From assembly GCF_011762485.1 (NCBI RefSeq), contig NZ_JAAKGI010000008.1, positions 1 through 64,000 on the forward strand: a stretch of 64,000 bases of DNA. Reading direction: 5' to 3'. The first letter of the stretch is position 1, and the number at the start of each line of letters is the position of its first letter. The notes beneath the pieces were generated by a model. It searched no databases and was not told the DNA's origin. It was given only the letters and a program-made list of their open reading frames with translations. Below are positions 34,430 through 42,859 of the stretch, one piece after another. The position numbers and the translations under genes were made by a program. Source of the stretch: Yeosuana marina. Its GTDB lineage: Bacteria; Bacteroidota; Bacteroidia; Flavobacteriales; Flavobacteriaceae.

Positions 34430-34674
34430 TCATAAAAAGACTCGTAGGCCTGTTAAAACACAGAGCTCCAAAAGAACAGTATTTCTTAGAACTAGGTTCA
34501 TATTTCATTAGAAAAGGCACAGGCTATAAAGTTGGTGATGCTTTTGAATATCAAGGGAAAAAAGCCAGTAAAACGCTGTTTATTTCGAACCTATATTACA
34601 ATTTCAAATTAAACAAAATCACTTATAAACTAGACAAAAACCCGATTCTAAACCGAAGTGAAAAGAAGCGATAA
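34426..34674 (+). CDS. Hypothetical protein between terminase genes
   Basis: 82 residues, very basic ('KTLFISNLYYNFKLNKITYK'), no recognised domain. The start overlaps the small terminase by 4 bp (ATGA) and the end overlaps the large terminase by 17 bp, so translation is coupled. It may be an accessory to packaging. Function unknown. Confidence 0.6.
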   Translation: MIIKRLVGLLKHRAPKEQYFLELGSYFIRKGTGYKVGDAFEYQGKKASKTLFISNLYYNFKLNKITYKLDKNPILNRSEKKR

Positions 34675-36175
34675 AATAGCATTAGACCGCTATAAAAAGC
34701 GGTTAGAGTTTGCACGTAGTGCTGGCGAAGTCAATCCTTTTGAAACCAAAGCGGAACAAAAGGCTAGAATTGAACGAGCTAAGACTGACGTTAAATTCAT
34801 GGTGCAGTATTATTTCCCTCATTATGCAACAAGTGAATGTGCAGATTTTCAGATTAATTGGGCTAATAAAGTAAAAAGCAATAAAGAATTTATAGGCTTT
34901 GCAAAATGGGGACGTGGTCAAGCTAAGTCTGTTTGGAATAATGTTCTAATTCCTTTTTGGCTGTGGATGAATGAAGGCAAAAAATATTTTGTTTTAATAG
35001 GTCAAAATGAAAAACGTGCGCAACAACTTTTAGAAGATATAAGAGCTGAATTTGAAGGTAATCCAAGAATTATACATGATTTTGGAGAACAAAGACAAAT
35101 TGGTTCTTGGGAAGACGGATTTTTTATTACAAAAGGAGGGTTTATTGGACAGGCTTTAGGCTTAGGTCAAAGTTGTAGAGGATTGAGAGTTAAGGAAAAA
35201 CGCCCTGATCATGTTAATTGTGATGATTTAGAAACAAAAAAAACTATCAAAAATGAAACCATACAAACAGAACATGTTGAATGGTTTGAAGGTGAATTAT
35301 TGCCTGCAATGGATGGTGAATTTGAAAGAGCAACAATTTCCAACAACTGGTTTGCAGATAAAATGTTTATTAAAAAATTGGCAGAACGTCATGAAGACTG
35401 GTATGTTGATGAAGTAGTTGCATATGATTCTGTTACATATGAACCAACATGGTATCAAAAATATGACAATGAATATTTCCGTAAAAAGGAAAAGAAAATG
35501 GGAAGAGCCGCTGCTCTTGCAGAATATTGTCATGAAGTTTCTAAAAGAGGAACAATATTTCTACCTGAAGATGTACAATACAGATTAATACCAAAATTAA
35601 ATAGCTATAAAACTATTGTTGGTCATTGGGATGTAGCTTATTCTGGTAAACCCAAATCTGACTATAATGCAGTTCGTATATGGGGGCTTAAAGATAAAGA
35701 TTTCCAATATATAAATGGTTTTGTAAAGCAGTGTAAAATGCGCGCTGCACTTGACTTTATGTGCTACATAAATAAAAACCTTCCAGAGACAGTTATTATC
35801 CATTGGCAATATGAATCTCAATTTTGGAACGATGAAGTTGAAAGGACTATTGAAGAAGCTGAAGAAGCTGCTGGTACAAACTTATTACTGTATCAAATAG
35901 ATACTCCAAAAACTAAAAAGTATGATCGTATTGAGTCTCTACAATCATATTGGCAGAATGGCAGGATATGGTGGAATGAACAATTAAAAGGCAATACAAG
36001 TCAACTAATAGGATTGGATCAATACTATGGTTTTGGACCAGGATATAAAACTAAAGATGATGCGCCTGATGCTGACCATCAAGCTATAACTAGATTAAGC
36101 AAATATATCCCGAAAGGATCTGGAAAAGGAAAATTAAAATCTGGACGAATGAAGGGCAAAAACGAACGCATATGA
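34658..36175 (+). CDS. Terminase large subunit
   Basis: 505 residues from a GTG start inside the previous gene. The ATPase part contains 'IGFAKWGRGQAKSVWNNVLI' (an adapted Walker A, GRGQAKS) and 'CDDLETKK' in the Walker B position. The nuclease part has 'VGHWDVAYSGKPKSDYNAVR', whose Asp residues are RNase-H-like metal ligands, and 'DDAPDADHQAITRL' at the C-terminus. This is the gp28-like family of Mu-type phages. It packages DNA into proheads by headful. Confidence 0.88.
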   Translation: MKRSDKIALDRYKKRLEFARSAGEVNPFETKAEQKARIERAKTDVKFMVQYYFPHYATSECADFQINWANKVKSNKEFIGFAKWGRGQAKSVWNNVLIPFWLWMNEGKKYFVLIGQNEKRAQQLLEDIRAEFEGNPRIIHDFGEQRQIGSWEDGFFITKGGFIGQALGLGQSCRGLRVKEKRPDHVNCDDLETKKTIKNETIQTEHVEWFEGELLPAMDGEFERATISNNWFADKMFIKKLAERHEDWYVDEVVAYDSVTYEPTWYQKYDNEYFRKKEKKMGRAAALAEYCHEVSKRGTIFLPEDVQYRLIPKLNSYKTIVGHWDVAYSGKPKSDYNAVRIWGLKDKDFQYINGFVKQCKMRAALDFMCYINKNLPETVIIHWQYESQFWNDEVERTIEEAEEAAGTNLLLYQIDTPKTKKYDRIESLQSYWQNGRIWWNEQLKGNTSQLIGLDQYYGFGPGYKTKDDAPDADHQAITRLSKYIPKGSGKGKLKSGRMKGKNERI

Positions 36176-36591
36176 TTTACATAACTGAAGACGATTTAAA
36201 AACCGAAAGCTTTGAACGGTTTATTACCGAAAGTACCAGCGACTTTCCAACGGTAAAAGATAAAGCCGAATTAAAAAGCATTGGTATTGCTAAAACCATG
36301 CTCAAAGGACGTTACGATGTCGATACTATTTTTGATGAAACCACACCTATTAAAGATGAGTTTTTGGTTGAAATAATAACCAAGCTCACGACCTGCAAGA
36401 TATTTGGGCGTAATGCAGCTAGAAAACTTCCAACCGATATTAAAGAAGATTTTGATTGGGCTATGAAGCAGCTCGAGAAAATCAATGCAGGGCGATTGGT
36501 ATTAGAACTGCCATTAAATTCGCCAACATATGGAGCTCCAAGCGGTGATACACTTTGGGGCAATAACAAAAACGAAAACTTTTATATCTAA
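36172..36591 (+). CDS. DUF1320-like head protein (gp36-like)
   Basis: 139 residues. 'MIYITEDDLKTESFERFITE' at the N-terminus and 'IGIAKTMLKGRYDVDTIFDE' are the DUF1320 signature. The following helical part ('EIITKLTTCKIFGRNAARKL') is also typical. In Mu this protein is a head-tail connector component. It overlaps terminase by 4 bp and the portal by 1 bp. Confidence 0.75.
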   Translation: MIYITEDDLKTESFERFITESTSDFPTVKDKAELKSIGIAKTMLKGRYDVDTIFDETTPIKDEFLVEIITKLTTCKIFGRNAARKLPTDIKEDFDWAMKQLEKINAGRLVLELPLNSPTYGAPSGDTLWGNNKNENFYI

Positions 36592-37874
36592 TGAAATTAC
36601 CTCAATTTATATACAATCCACTAGCAAAGTACGTGTTTAAAAACAGCGACGAACGTTTATTAAGAGTGGTAGCTGCCACTAAATCTGGTAGCAGTAATAG
36701 AATTTCCGATAAAACGGTTAAAGAAGCCATTACCATGCAGGCGCAAACTTTAGACCAGTGGAAAATGGCATTGTTACTTGCTAGTGATCCTGATGAGCCT
36801 AGTCGTGCCGAACTGGATAAACTGTACAAAAACTTAAAGCTAGATAATCATTTAGTCTCACAGTTTGAAAACCGAACCGAACCGGTACAAGGTGCAGATT
36901 TTAAGTTTACCGATGCAAATGGCAATGAAAATGAAGATGCTAAAACCTTATTTGAGGCACAATGGTATATCGATTTTGTGGGTATGTGCATGTCTTCTAA
37001 ATGGGAAGGTACAAAGGTTATTGAACTCTATGAGGTAGATCCTGAAACCATGCTTTTAAAAGATGTGATTGAAATACCTATGAGCAACATTATACCAAGC
37101 AAAGGTCTTATTGTAAAAGAAGCTGGAAGTACTGAAGGTTGGAACTACAAAGAAGGTATGTTTGCCGATCAATATATTCAAGTTGGTAAGGATAACTTTT
37201 TAGGCATGTTGGCGCAATTAGCACCGATTGTTTTGGCTAAAAAATTGGGTGTAGGTAGTTGGCTGGATTATATTGAGAAATATGGTGTGCCTTCTATTTT
37301 TGCCATTACAGATCGTGAAGACCAGGAACGTTTAGACCAACTCTACGAAGCCTTGTTAAACTTCAAGTCTAACAACTTTATGGTTGGGCGTGGACAGGAA
37401 ACTTTTGAGATTGGAAAAGATACAGGAAGTGGCAACTATGAAGTGTTTGATAACCTTATTGAGCGTGCCAATAGTGAAATGAGTAAACGCATTGTAGGTG
37501 CCACTGGTACAAGCGATCCTAAAGCTTATGTTGGAGCTGCCAATGTACATGCTGCCATTTTAGCTACCAAGCATAAACTGGATAAGTTTTTTGTCAAGGT
37601 CATTATTAATAACGAGCTTATTCCTAGATTGGTTAAGCTATCTCCAGCATATTCCATGCTTGCTAATTTAAAGTTTGAATGGGATGATTCCGAAAGCTTA
37701 ACACTTAAAGAGCTGTTAGAAGCTGTAAAAGATTTAAGCACGTTTTATGAGTTTGATGTTGATGAGCTTGTCAATAAAACTGGATTACCAATTACAGCAG
37801 TAAAACAAAGTGTTGCAGCTGTCAATTCTACTCAAGAAACCAATCCAACTACTAAAAAAAAAAGTCTAAAGTAA
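36591..37874 (+). CDS. Portal protein (DUF935, gp29-like)
   Basis: 427 residues. 'SDKTVKEAITMQAQTLDQWK' and 'LASDPDEPSRAELDKLYKNL' begin the typical DUF935 region. 'WEGTKVIELYEVDPETMLLK', 'SWLDYIEKYGVPSIFAITDR' and 'VGATGTSDPKAYVGAANVHA' follow. It forms the dodecameric DNA gate. Close to its stop the gene has ten consecutive A residues. The frame of the following gpF-like gene opens there in the -1 register, see that entry. Confidence 0.88.
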   Translation: MKLPQFIYNPLAKYVFKNSDERLLRVVAATKSGSSNRISDKTVKEAITMQAQTLDQWKMALLLASDPDEPSRAELDKLYKNLKLDNHLVSQFENRTEPVQGADFKFTDANGNENEDAKTLFEAQWYIDFVGMCMSSKWEGTKVIELYEVDPETMLLKDVIEIPMSNIIPSKGLIVKEAGSTEGWNYKEGMFADQYIQVGKDNFLGMLAQLAPIVLAKKLGVGSWLDYIEKYGVPSIFAITDREDQERLDQLYEALLNFKSNNFMVGRGQETFEIGKDTGSGNYEVFDNLIERANSEMSKRIVGATGTSDPKAYVGAANVHAAILATKHKLDKFFVKVIINNELIPRLVKLSPAYSMLANLKFEWDDSESLTLKELLEAVKDLSTFYEFDVDELVNKTGLPITAVKQSVAAVNSTQETNPTTKKKSLK

Positions 37875-39148
37875 ACGCTTTTAAACAAATTGAGGCGTAT
37901 TATAATGCGCCTCGATGCAGTCATGCACTTCCAGAACCCGTTGCCATTAATTTACAACCATGGAACACCGTTATTGAGCGTATTGCAAAAGAGCTTCATA
38001 CTGGTAAATTAAAGCCATCGGATTTAGACCAGGAACTGGTTCAAAAAACCTACGACACTTTAAACAATGGTGTTGCTGATGGTTATGGTGCTAAGTACTA
38101 CCAGTACAATAAGCAAAATACACCAACGGTTCAAAGGCTTCAGCAAAACATTTACCAGTTTTCCGCTGCTAAAACCTATCAGCAATTAGCGGAATACAAC
38201 AGTTATTTAGTTGATGAAAATGGCAAAGAACGTTCATTTAACGACTTTAAACAGTTGGTTCTTGAAAAGCATCCTAAGTACAATCAAAACTATTTACAGG
38301 CTGAATACCAAACTGCTAAAGCTTCAGGGCAAATGGCAGCTAAATGGGAAGGGTTTCAGCGCAATAAAGAACGTTATCCGTACTTAAAGTACATGACCGT
38401 TGGTGATGACCATGTACGTGATGAACATCAAGCTCTTCATGGTTTCATTGCTCATATCGATGATCCTATTTGGGATAGTATTTATCCACCAAACGATTGG
38501 CGTTGCCGTTGCTATGTGGTACAGACAAATCAAGATCCTTCAAAAGAGGCACCAGATATAAGCTTTATGAAACCTGAATTTAGTGTGAACGTTGGTAAAA
38601 CGGGTAAGGTGTTTAATAATCAAGCGCATCCATATTTTATAATTCCTAAAAAGGATGAAGACCGTATGAAGTTGGCTTTTGAAAGTATGAAGCTTCGTTT
38701 AGGGTATGGTAAAGCTCGCTATACATCACCTTCAGGAAACAAGGTTTTTGTACATCCATTTGCTGATGTAAAAGACCTTTATGAAAACTATTTCAATGCT
38801 GTTCAAATTGCCAATACACTTAAACGCAATGTAAAATTAAGACCGCATTTAGATGGTTTGGTCATGAAAAACATTAAAAATCCTGAGTACTTAATCAATA
38901 ACAAGCTTGCTGAGCGTAAAGCTCCATTAATGCTCAATTTTAGGAACATTTTTAACAAAGCCGTAAAACAAGGTAGTGAAGTTGTGGTTGTGGATCTGAT
39001 AGACAATCCACATTCGTTTGATGAAGTAAAAACGCAAATTAAAAAACATTTAAGCAAGCCTACAAATTATAAAAGCATCAAAGAAGTGATATTGATTTCA
39101 AAAGACCGTAAAACGATTGAATCCATTAAACGAAGTGCCATAAAATAA
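37856..39148 (+). CDS. Head morphogenesis protein (gpF/SPP1 gp7-like), no start codon
   Basis: An open frame of 430 codons. The N-terminal part, 'HALPEPVAINLQPWNTVIER' and 'IAKELHTGKLKPSDLDQELV', is that of gp30/gpF-like minor head proteins, and 'HQALHGFIAHIDDPIWDSIY' with 'PPNDWRCRCYVVQTNQ' is the gp7/gpF motif (W.C.C). But no ATG, GTG or TTG occurs in this frame before 38255, which is already inside the conserved part. The frame is closed upstream by a TAA at 37853-37855, and directly after it lies A10, so a -1 slip in the portal gene would make a portal-gpF fusion. A non-standard start (ATT at 37896) or a sequencing indel in the A10 tract are alternatives. Confidence 0.72.
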   Translation, partial: KKKSKVNAFKQIEAYYNAPRCSHALPEPVAINLQPWNTVIERIAKELHTGKLKPSDLDQELVQKTYDTLNNGVADGYGAKYYQYNKQNTPTVQRLQQNIYQFSAAKTYQQLAEYNSYLVDENGKERSFNDFKQLVLEKHPKYNQNYLQAEYQTAKASGQMAAKWEGFQRNKERYPYLKYMTVGDDHVRDEHQALHGFIAHIDDPIWDSIYPPNDWRCRCYVVQTNQDPSKEAPDISFMKPEFSVNVGKTGKVFNNQAHPYFIIPKKDEDRMKLAFESMKLRLGYGKARYTSPSGNKVFVHPFADVKDLYENYFNAVQIANTLKRNVKLRPHLDGLVMKNIKNPEYLINNKLAERKAPLMLNFRNIFNKAVKQGSEVVVVDLIDNPHSFDEVKTQIKKHLSKPTNYKSIKEVILISKDRKTIESIKRSAIK

Positions 39149-39150
39149 CA

Positions 39151-39172
39151 AAAGCAACCCGAAAGTTGCTTT
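39151..39172 (+). terminator. Hairpin after the gpF-like gene
   Basis: AAAGCAAC (39151-39158) pairs with GTTGCTTT (39165-39172) around a 6-nt loop, just after the stop. No T-run beyond the stem. It lies in the only sizeable gap (86 bp) of the rightward block and may lower expression of the next genes. Confidence 0.45.
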
Positions 39173-39234
39173 GGTGTAAGGGGTATTCTTGAAGTTACTC
39201 GCGAACTTACTTACACTGCAAATGTACAAAAAAT

Positions 39235-39747
39235 ATGAGTAGAATTAACAAATCACCTGATTTTCTTGCTATGAGCCAACAACTTATAAAGGATCTGCAA
39301 AGCGATGCCGAAAAACAGGGTATGGATTTTATTCATAATAATTTTTATCAAGAAGGCTTTACTGATGCTGCTTTTGAAGCTTGGTTGCCTAAAAAAGAAA
39401 GTGACACTTACAATATTTTGCGTGTAACCAATTACTTATTCAATAGTGTGCATGTGGCATCCAGTACTCAAGACAAAGTGGTTTTTGAAGCAGATGCACC
39501 TTATGCTGCCATACATAACGAAGGTGGTATTTTAAACATTCCTATTACAGAACGTTCCCGAAAGTTTTTTTGGGTAATGTTTAAAGCCACTGGTAACGAA
39601 AAATGGAAGTGGATGGCTCTTACAAAAAAAGACCGCTTCACCATAAAAATTGATAAACGGCAATATATGGGAGATTCTGAGACGTTCACAAGAGATTGGG
39701 ATGCTCATGTGATTAACGAAATTATAACACGATTTAAACAACTTTAA
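39235..39747 (+). CDS. Virion morphogenesis protein (gpG-like)
   Basis: 170 residues. 'LQSDAEKQGMDFIHNNFYQE', 'GFTDAAFEAWLPKKESDTYN' and 'APYAAIHNEGGILNIPITER' fit the phage_tail_S/gpG family ('F..g...W......' then 'YA.iH..G G...i'). In Mu, gpG is needed for head-tail joining and morphogenesis. The gene follows the hairpin at 39151-39172. Confidence 0.78.
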   Translation: MSRINKSPDFLAMSQQLIKDLQSDAEKQGMDFIHNNFYQEGFTDAAFEAWLPKKESDTYNILRVTNYLFNSVHVASSTQDKVVFEADAPYAAIHNEGGILNIPITERSRKFFWVMFKATGNEKWKWMALTKKDRFTIKIDKRQYMGDSETFTRDWDAHVINEIITRFKQL

Positions 39748-39759
39748 AATACTATTAAA

Positions 39760-40272
39760 ATGCAAAACTGGAAAGACTTATACAAAGAACACGCAACGGC
39801 CATTAGCGATACTATACCTGCCATTCGTTGGATTGATTTATGGCATAATCAGGTTAATTTTTTAACTGAAGAACATCCATTTCCAACGCCTGCCATATTT
39901 TTAAGCTACAGAACCTTGCGTACTGAAGATGTTGGCAATAAAGTACAAAAAGTAAACCTACAGGTTGATGCTTACCTATATTATGAAACCTTTGCCGATA
40001 CCTATAAAGATGCATTTAACCAAGACAGTGCTTTGGAATTTATTGATTTAATGGACAACATAAATGCGTTGTTTCATGGTGCAGAAGGCGAAAACTTTAG
40101 TAGTATGAGGCGTTTGGGTTTTGCGCCTGTAGATACTGGTAACGCTGGCAATTTATACCGAATGAGTTATGAATGTACGCTTATGGATTATTCAGCATTA
40201 AAGGAGTTTGCCGATCATGAAATTAATGACATAACCATTGAGCATGATAAAACGCCTTATGCGTTGGATTAA
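39760..40272 (+). CDS. Phage head-tail joining/tail-terminator-like protein
   Basis: 170 residues. It starts 'MQNWKDLYKEHATAISDTIP' and has 'HPFPTPAIFLSYRTLRTEDV' and 'KVNLQVDAYLYYETFADTYK' in its centre. Size, mixed alpha/beta content and position (last of the head block, right after gpG) match the Mu gp37-like neck/terminator proteins. The sequence itself is not one I recognise, so the role is inferred. Its last codons overlap the convergent early operon's end by 4 bp. Confidence 0.6.
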   Translation: MQNWKDLYKEHATAISDTIPAIRWIDLWHNQVNFLTEEHPFPTPAIFLSYRTLRTEDVGNKVQKVNLQVDAYLYYETFADTYKDAFNQDSALEFIDLMDNINALFHGAEGENFSSMRRLGFAPVDTGNAGNLYRMSYECTLMDYSALKEFADHEINDITIEHDKTPYALD

Positions 40273-40451
40273 ACTCTTTGAAAAATAATGTCTTCTATGG
40301 TTTTAACCTCCCTGAAGAATACACTGGCAAGTTTACGTCGTATCCATTCATCATTATATTTTTGAACGCCATACTCCGTAACATTGGTAAGGCGTTCATG
40401 CTCTTTACGAACGGTATCATAAAATTGGTTGGTTGTATGTTTGGCAGCCAT
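40269..40451 (-). CDS. Small hypothetical phage protein
   Basis: 60 residues from the ATG at 40451 (a TTG 27 bp upstream is less likely). 'MAAKHTTNQFYDTVRKEHER' and 'YNDEWIRRKLASVFFREVKT' are charged and helical, with an HTH-like length. It is the last gene of the leftward early operon and converges with the head block. Function unknown. Confidence 0.55.
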   Translation of the reverse strand: MAAKHTTNQFYDTVRKEHERLTNVTEYGVQKYNDEWIRRKLASVFFREVKTIEDIIFQRV

Positions 40452-40495
40452 ACTACAAAGTAAATACAAACTGTCCAATTTTGCAAAAGGAGTTA

Positions 40496-40900
40496 TTAAA
40501 GGTCTTTCAACTGTGGATCAGATTCAAAATGAAGCTTGCTGTCCAGCATCATGTTTTTCTGTTCTTCAGTAAAGTCATCAATTGACATATAACCATTAGC
40601 TTGAGTAAATAATGTTTTAGCTTTGGTTAAAATAGGTTTAGCCAGTTCAGGATCTACTTGATACACTTGATATGCAGCTGCATAATAATCATCACATAAC
40701 AAGTATAAAGCTGATGCCTTTGCTTTGTTGCATTTTTCTTGAGGTGTAACGGCACATAAAGCTTCAACTTTTTTAAAGCCTTCACGAAGCTCATCAGCCG
40801 ATGATCTTGGTTGAATGTACTGGGAGTATATTTCGGTTAATGATTGTGATTGAACTGAAGCTGCAATTAAGAAAGCAGTTAATAGTAGTAGTTTTTTCAT
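40496..40900 (-). CDS. Secreted helical protein of the prophage
   Basis: 134 residues with a signal peptide ('LLLLTAFLIAASVQSQ', cut after about residue 19). The mature part is helical with three Cys ('LCAVTPQEKCNKAKASALYL' then 'LCDDYYAAAYQV'). It resembles small TPR-like periplasmic proteins. A secreted protein in the early region of a phage suggests a lysogenic conversion or superinfection-exclusion role, but nothing identifies it. Confidence 0.6.
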   Translation of the reverse strand: MKKLLLLTAFLIAASVQSQSLTEIYSQYIQPRSSADELREGFKKVEALCAVTPQEKCNKAKASALYLLCDDYYAAAYQVYQVDPELAKPILTKAKTLFTQANGYMSIDDFTEEQKNMMLDSKLHFESDPQLKDL

Positions 40901-40917
40901 GAGTATTTGTTTAATTT

Positions 40918-41331
40918 TTACAATCCAATAAAGCTAAAATCATAGGGTTCTTTACCGTTTATGTTAGACCATTCTCCAGCAGGAGCATAATCAACTTTAC
41001 ACATATAGGTATCTCCTTTAAACGTTTTATAAGTTTTCAATGGAGCTTTAAAAACATTAATAGCCAACACTTTTGGTTTTTCTTTATTTGCTACGTATAA
41101 AGCAATGCATTTAAGCTCTAATTTTAAAGCTTCATTTGATAGATTAGCACCTTCAGGAACGTTAACCGTTACAACCGTTCTTTTACCTTCAGCAATGCTC
41201 ATATCTTCAATATTAAATATAAAGCTTACGGTTTCTGTACATTCTGGTTGTCCATAAATTTGCGTTTGTTTTTTTGGGCTTTTTCCACAACCGAGTATTG
41301 ATATACAAATAATAAAAGTTAGTTTTTTCAT
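40918..41331 (-). CDS. Prophage lipoprotein
   Basis: 137 residues from 'MKKLTFIICISILGC', an ideal lipobox (ILGC). An in-frame start 4 codons upstream also exists. The mature protein has 'CTETVSFIFNIEDMSIAEGK' and 'TVVTVNVPEGANLSNEALKL', an immunoglobulin-like pattern. It is probably an outer-membrane lipoprotein. It neighbours another secreted protein and may act with it. Confidence 0.6.
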   Translation of the reverse strand: MKKLTFIICISILGCGKSPKKQTQIYGQPECTETVSFIFNIEDMSIAEGKRTVVTVNVPEGANLSNEALKLELKCIALYVANKEKPKVLAINVFKAPLKTYKTFKGDTYMCKVDYAPAGEWSNINGKEPYDFSFIGL

Positions 41332-41383
41332 CATTATAAACATAAATGTAAGTAAATATATAAAACCCTCGAATTCGAGGGAA

Positions 41384-41689
41384 TTAATTCTGCAACAATT
41401 CGTTTAACTGCATACCTGTACGTTGTTTCCATTCTTTTAAAAGAGCTACATATCTATTATGGGCTTCTTTTACGGCTTGAGGTAGGTAATGATCTTTTAA
41501 TCCATTTGCTTCGTCTTCAAACACCTCCGTTTCTCCATCTGCAATATCAACATAATCAAGTTTGTTATCAACGTCCATATAGCCATCAAAATGGTTATAT
41601 ATAGATTCTAAACCAATTACCGTGCCTTGAATAGCATTAAGTATGTTTTGGCTGGATTGTATTTGTTTTTCTTTTTGTTCAGGTGTCAT
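41384..41689 (-). CDS. Hypothetical early phage protein
   Basis: 101 residues, acidic, helical. 'MTPEQKEKQIQSSQNILNAI' starts it, with 'VDIADGETEVFEDEANGLKD' in the middle. No domain is recognised. It lies 3 bp from the next gene in the early operon. Confidence 0.55.
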   Translation of the reverse strand: MTPEQKEKQIQSSQNILNAIQGTVIGLESIYNHFDGYMDVDNKLDYVDIADGETEVFEDEANGLKDHYLPQAVKEAHNRYVALLKEWKQRTGMQLNELLQN

Positions 41690-41692
41690 GGT

Positions 41693-41914
41693 TTACCCTA
41701 TTTTAATTATTCCAATTTCTAAATCATAGCTTCTTAAGATTTCAATTCCTTCATAAGGAAATGGTTTTCCATTTGTTGGGTCTATTGGCATAAGCCTTCC
41801 TATTTCATTTTCTAAATCTAAATAAGTTTTTGGGTTCATTATAATCATTGATGGTTGACAACCTCTGTTGTTTCGTTTCCATATGTATAATTGTTCTCTT
41901 AGTTTATTGTACAT
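41693..41914 (-). CDS. Hypothetical early phage protein
   Basis: 73 residues. 'LREQLYIWKRNNRGCQPSMI' and 'IMNPKTYLDLENEIGRLMPI' appear in many Bacteroidetes phage early genes in my reading, but I cannot name a family. It follows the MazG-like gene by 3 bp. Confidence 0.5.
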   Translation of the reverse strand: MYNKLREQLYIWKRNNRGCQPSMIIMNPKTYLDLENEIGRLMPIDPTNGKPFPYEGIEILRSYDLEIGIIKIG

Positions 41915-41917
41915 GAT

Positions 41918-42289
41918 CTAGTATTTCTTACCATGTTTATGCTCTCTTAAAGAATTATAACGCATTTTAGCAATGATATGAGATTCTAAATCAATGCCTT
42001 TTGATACTGCCAAGTCCATGACCCTAATTACAATATCTGCCAATTCATCCTCAAAATTATGACTTACATTGTTTGAAAAAAGGGCTTTAAAATTTTTATC
42101 AGATTGTACTTCAGTTAATGCTCTAACATTAAATTCTGAATTGGTATAATCATTGTCTCTATCAGCCTCCAAAGCTTCGCTTACTTCACTGTGTATCAAT
42201 GCCAGTTTTTCTGGTACGCTTGTAGGCTTTTCATAAAAACCCTTGCTTATGGCGTTTTGGTGGATTTCTATTGCTAATTTGTTGATCAT
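41918..42289 (-). CDS. MazG-like NTP pyrophosphohydrolase
   Basis: 123 residues. 'KLALIHSEVSEALEADRDND' holds the first acidic motif (E..E) and 'NFEDELADIVIRVMDLAVSK' the second (E..D), the four metal-binding residues of all-alpha NTP pyrophosphatases. Such enzymes cleave (d)NTPs or ppGpp, and phages use them to shape nucleotide pools and starvation signals. It is followed by a hypothetical gene and preceded by a tandem duplication in the intergenic region. Confidence 0.8.
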   Translation of the reverse strand: MINKLAIEIHQNAISKGFYEKPTSVPEKLALIHSEVSEALEADRDNDYTNSEFNVRALTEVQSDKNFKALFSNNVSHNFEDELADIVIRVMDLAVSKGIDLESHIIAKMRYNSLREHKHGKKY

Positions 42290-42290
42290 A

Positions 42291-42345
42291 ATTATTAGTG
42301 TTTTAGGTTATAATTTAAATTATTAGTGTTTCAGGTTATAATTTA
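42291..42345. repeat. Tandem 28-bp duplication
   Basis: ATTATTAGTGTTTTAGGTTA and seven more bases at 42291-42317 repeat at 42319-42345 with one difference (T to C). It covers the whole space between the MazG-like gene and the DUF7220-like gene and duplicates the start region of the former. Confidence 0.7.
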
Positions 42346-42663
42346 TATGCTATTCTTGTGTACCAAGCCACAATCAGCACAAAATAAGCGTCCTTTTTGT
42401 TCTACTACATGGTTTTCAACCTCGCAGTTAAAACAATAAAGCGTTGGTAACTGGCTATATCTTTTTTTATTAAAATACCTCCTAATCACATAACCTCTTA
42501 AAATACTTATTATGGTAAAATAAACGGTAATAATTAGGTTTGTACCGGCACTTGTTTTTAAGCCAACCAAGGGCAGTATTAAAAACGTGCTGGCATAACT
42601 TATAACAAAACCAATGGCAGTATTGGTTAGGCTTTCTATTAATGATTGTTTTTTTGTTTGCAT
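42343..42663 (-). CDS. Membrane protein with C-terminal zinc ribbon (DUF7220-like)
   Basis: 106 residues. 'QSLIESLTNTAIGFVISYAS' begins a two-helix membrane domain that matches the pattern 'QS..Es..Nt..Gf.is' of DUF7220. The C-terminal tail has four Cys in 'LYCFNCEVENHVVEQKGRLF' and 'CADCGL', a zinc ribbon. Function unknown. The zinc part might contact nucleic acid or protein at the membrane. Confidence 0.6.
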   Translation of the reverse strand: MQTKKQSLIESLTNTAIGFVISYASTFLILPLVGLKTSAGTNLIITVYFTIISILRGYVIRRYFNKKRYSQLPTLYCFNCEVENHVVEQKGRLFCADCGLVHKNSI

Positions 42664-42665
42664 GG

Positions 42666-42848
42666 TTAATCTTTATAGCCAATGGCTGTTAAACTTGAAG
42701 GCGTACACAATAACTTTTCTCCAGTTTCTTTAAATTGATTGTCTATTATTTTTACTTGTAATTTTTCGGCTTTTAAATCGTTATTTTCCTTATAAAAAAT
42801 ATACCCTTTCTTGCCTGTTTTGGTTTTTACTATAATTGCTTTTTCCAT
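42666..42848 (-). CDS. Small hypothetical phage protein
   Basis: 60 residues. 'MEKAIIVKTKTGKKGYIFYK' has a short beta pattern and 'ETGEKLLCTPSSLTAIGYKD' follows. It lies between the DGR accessory-candidate gene and the DUF7220-like gene, 2 bp from the latter. Small beta proteins in this position are unknown to me. Confidence 0.5.
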   Translation of the reverse strand: MEKAIIVKTKTGKKGYIFYKENNDLKAEKLQVKIIDNQFKETGEKLLCTPSSLTAIGYKD

Positions 42849-42859
42849 ATTTTTAAGTT

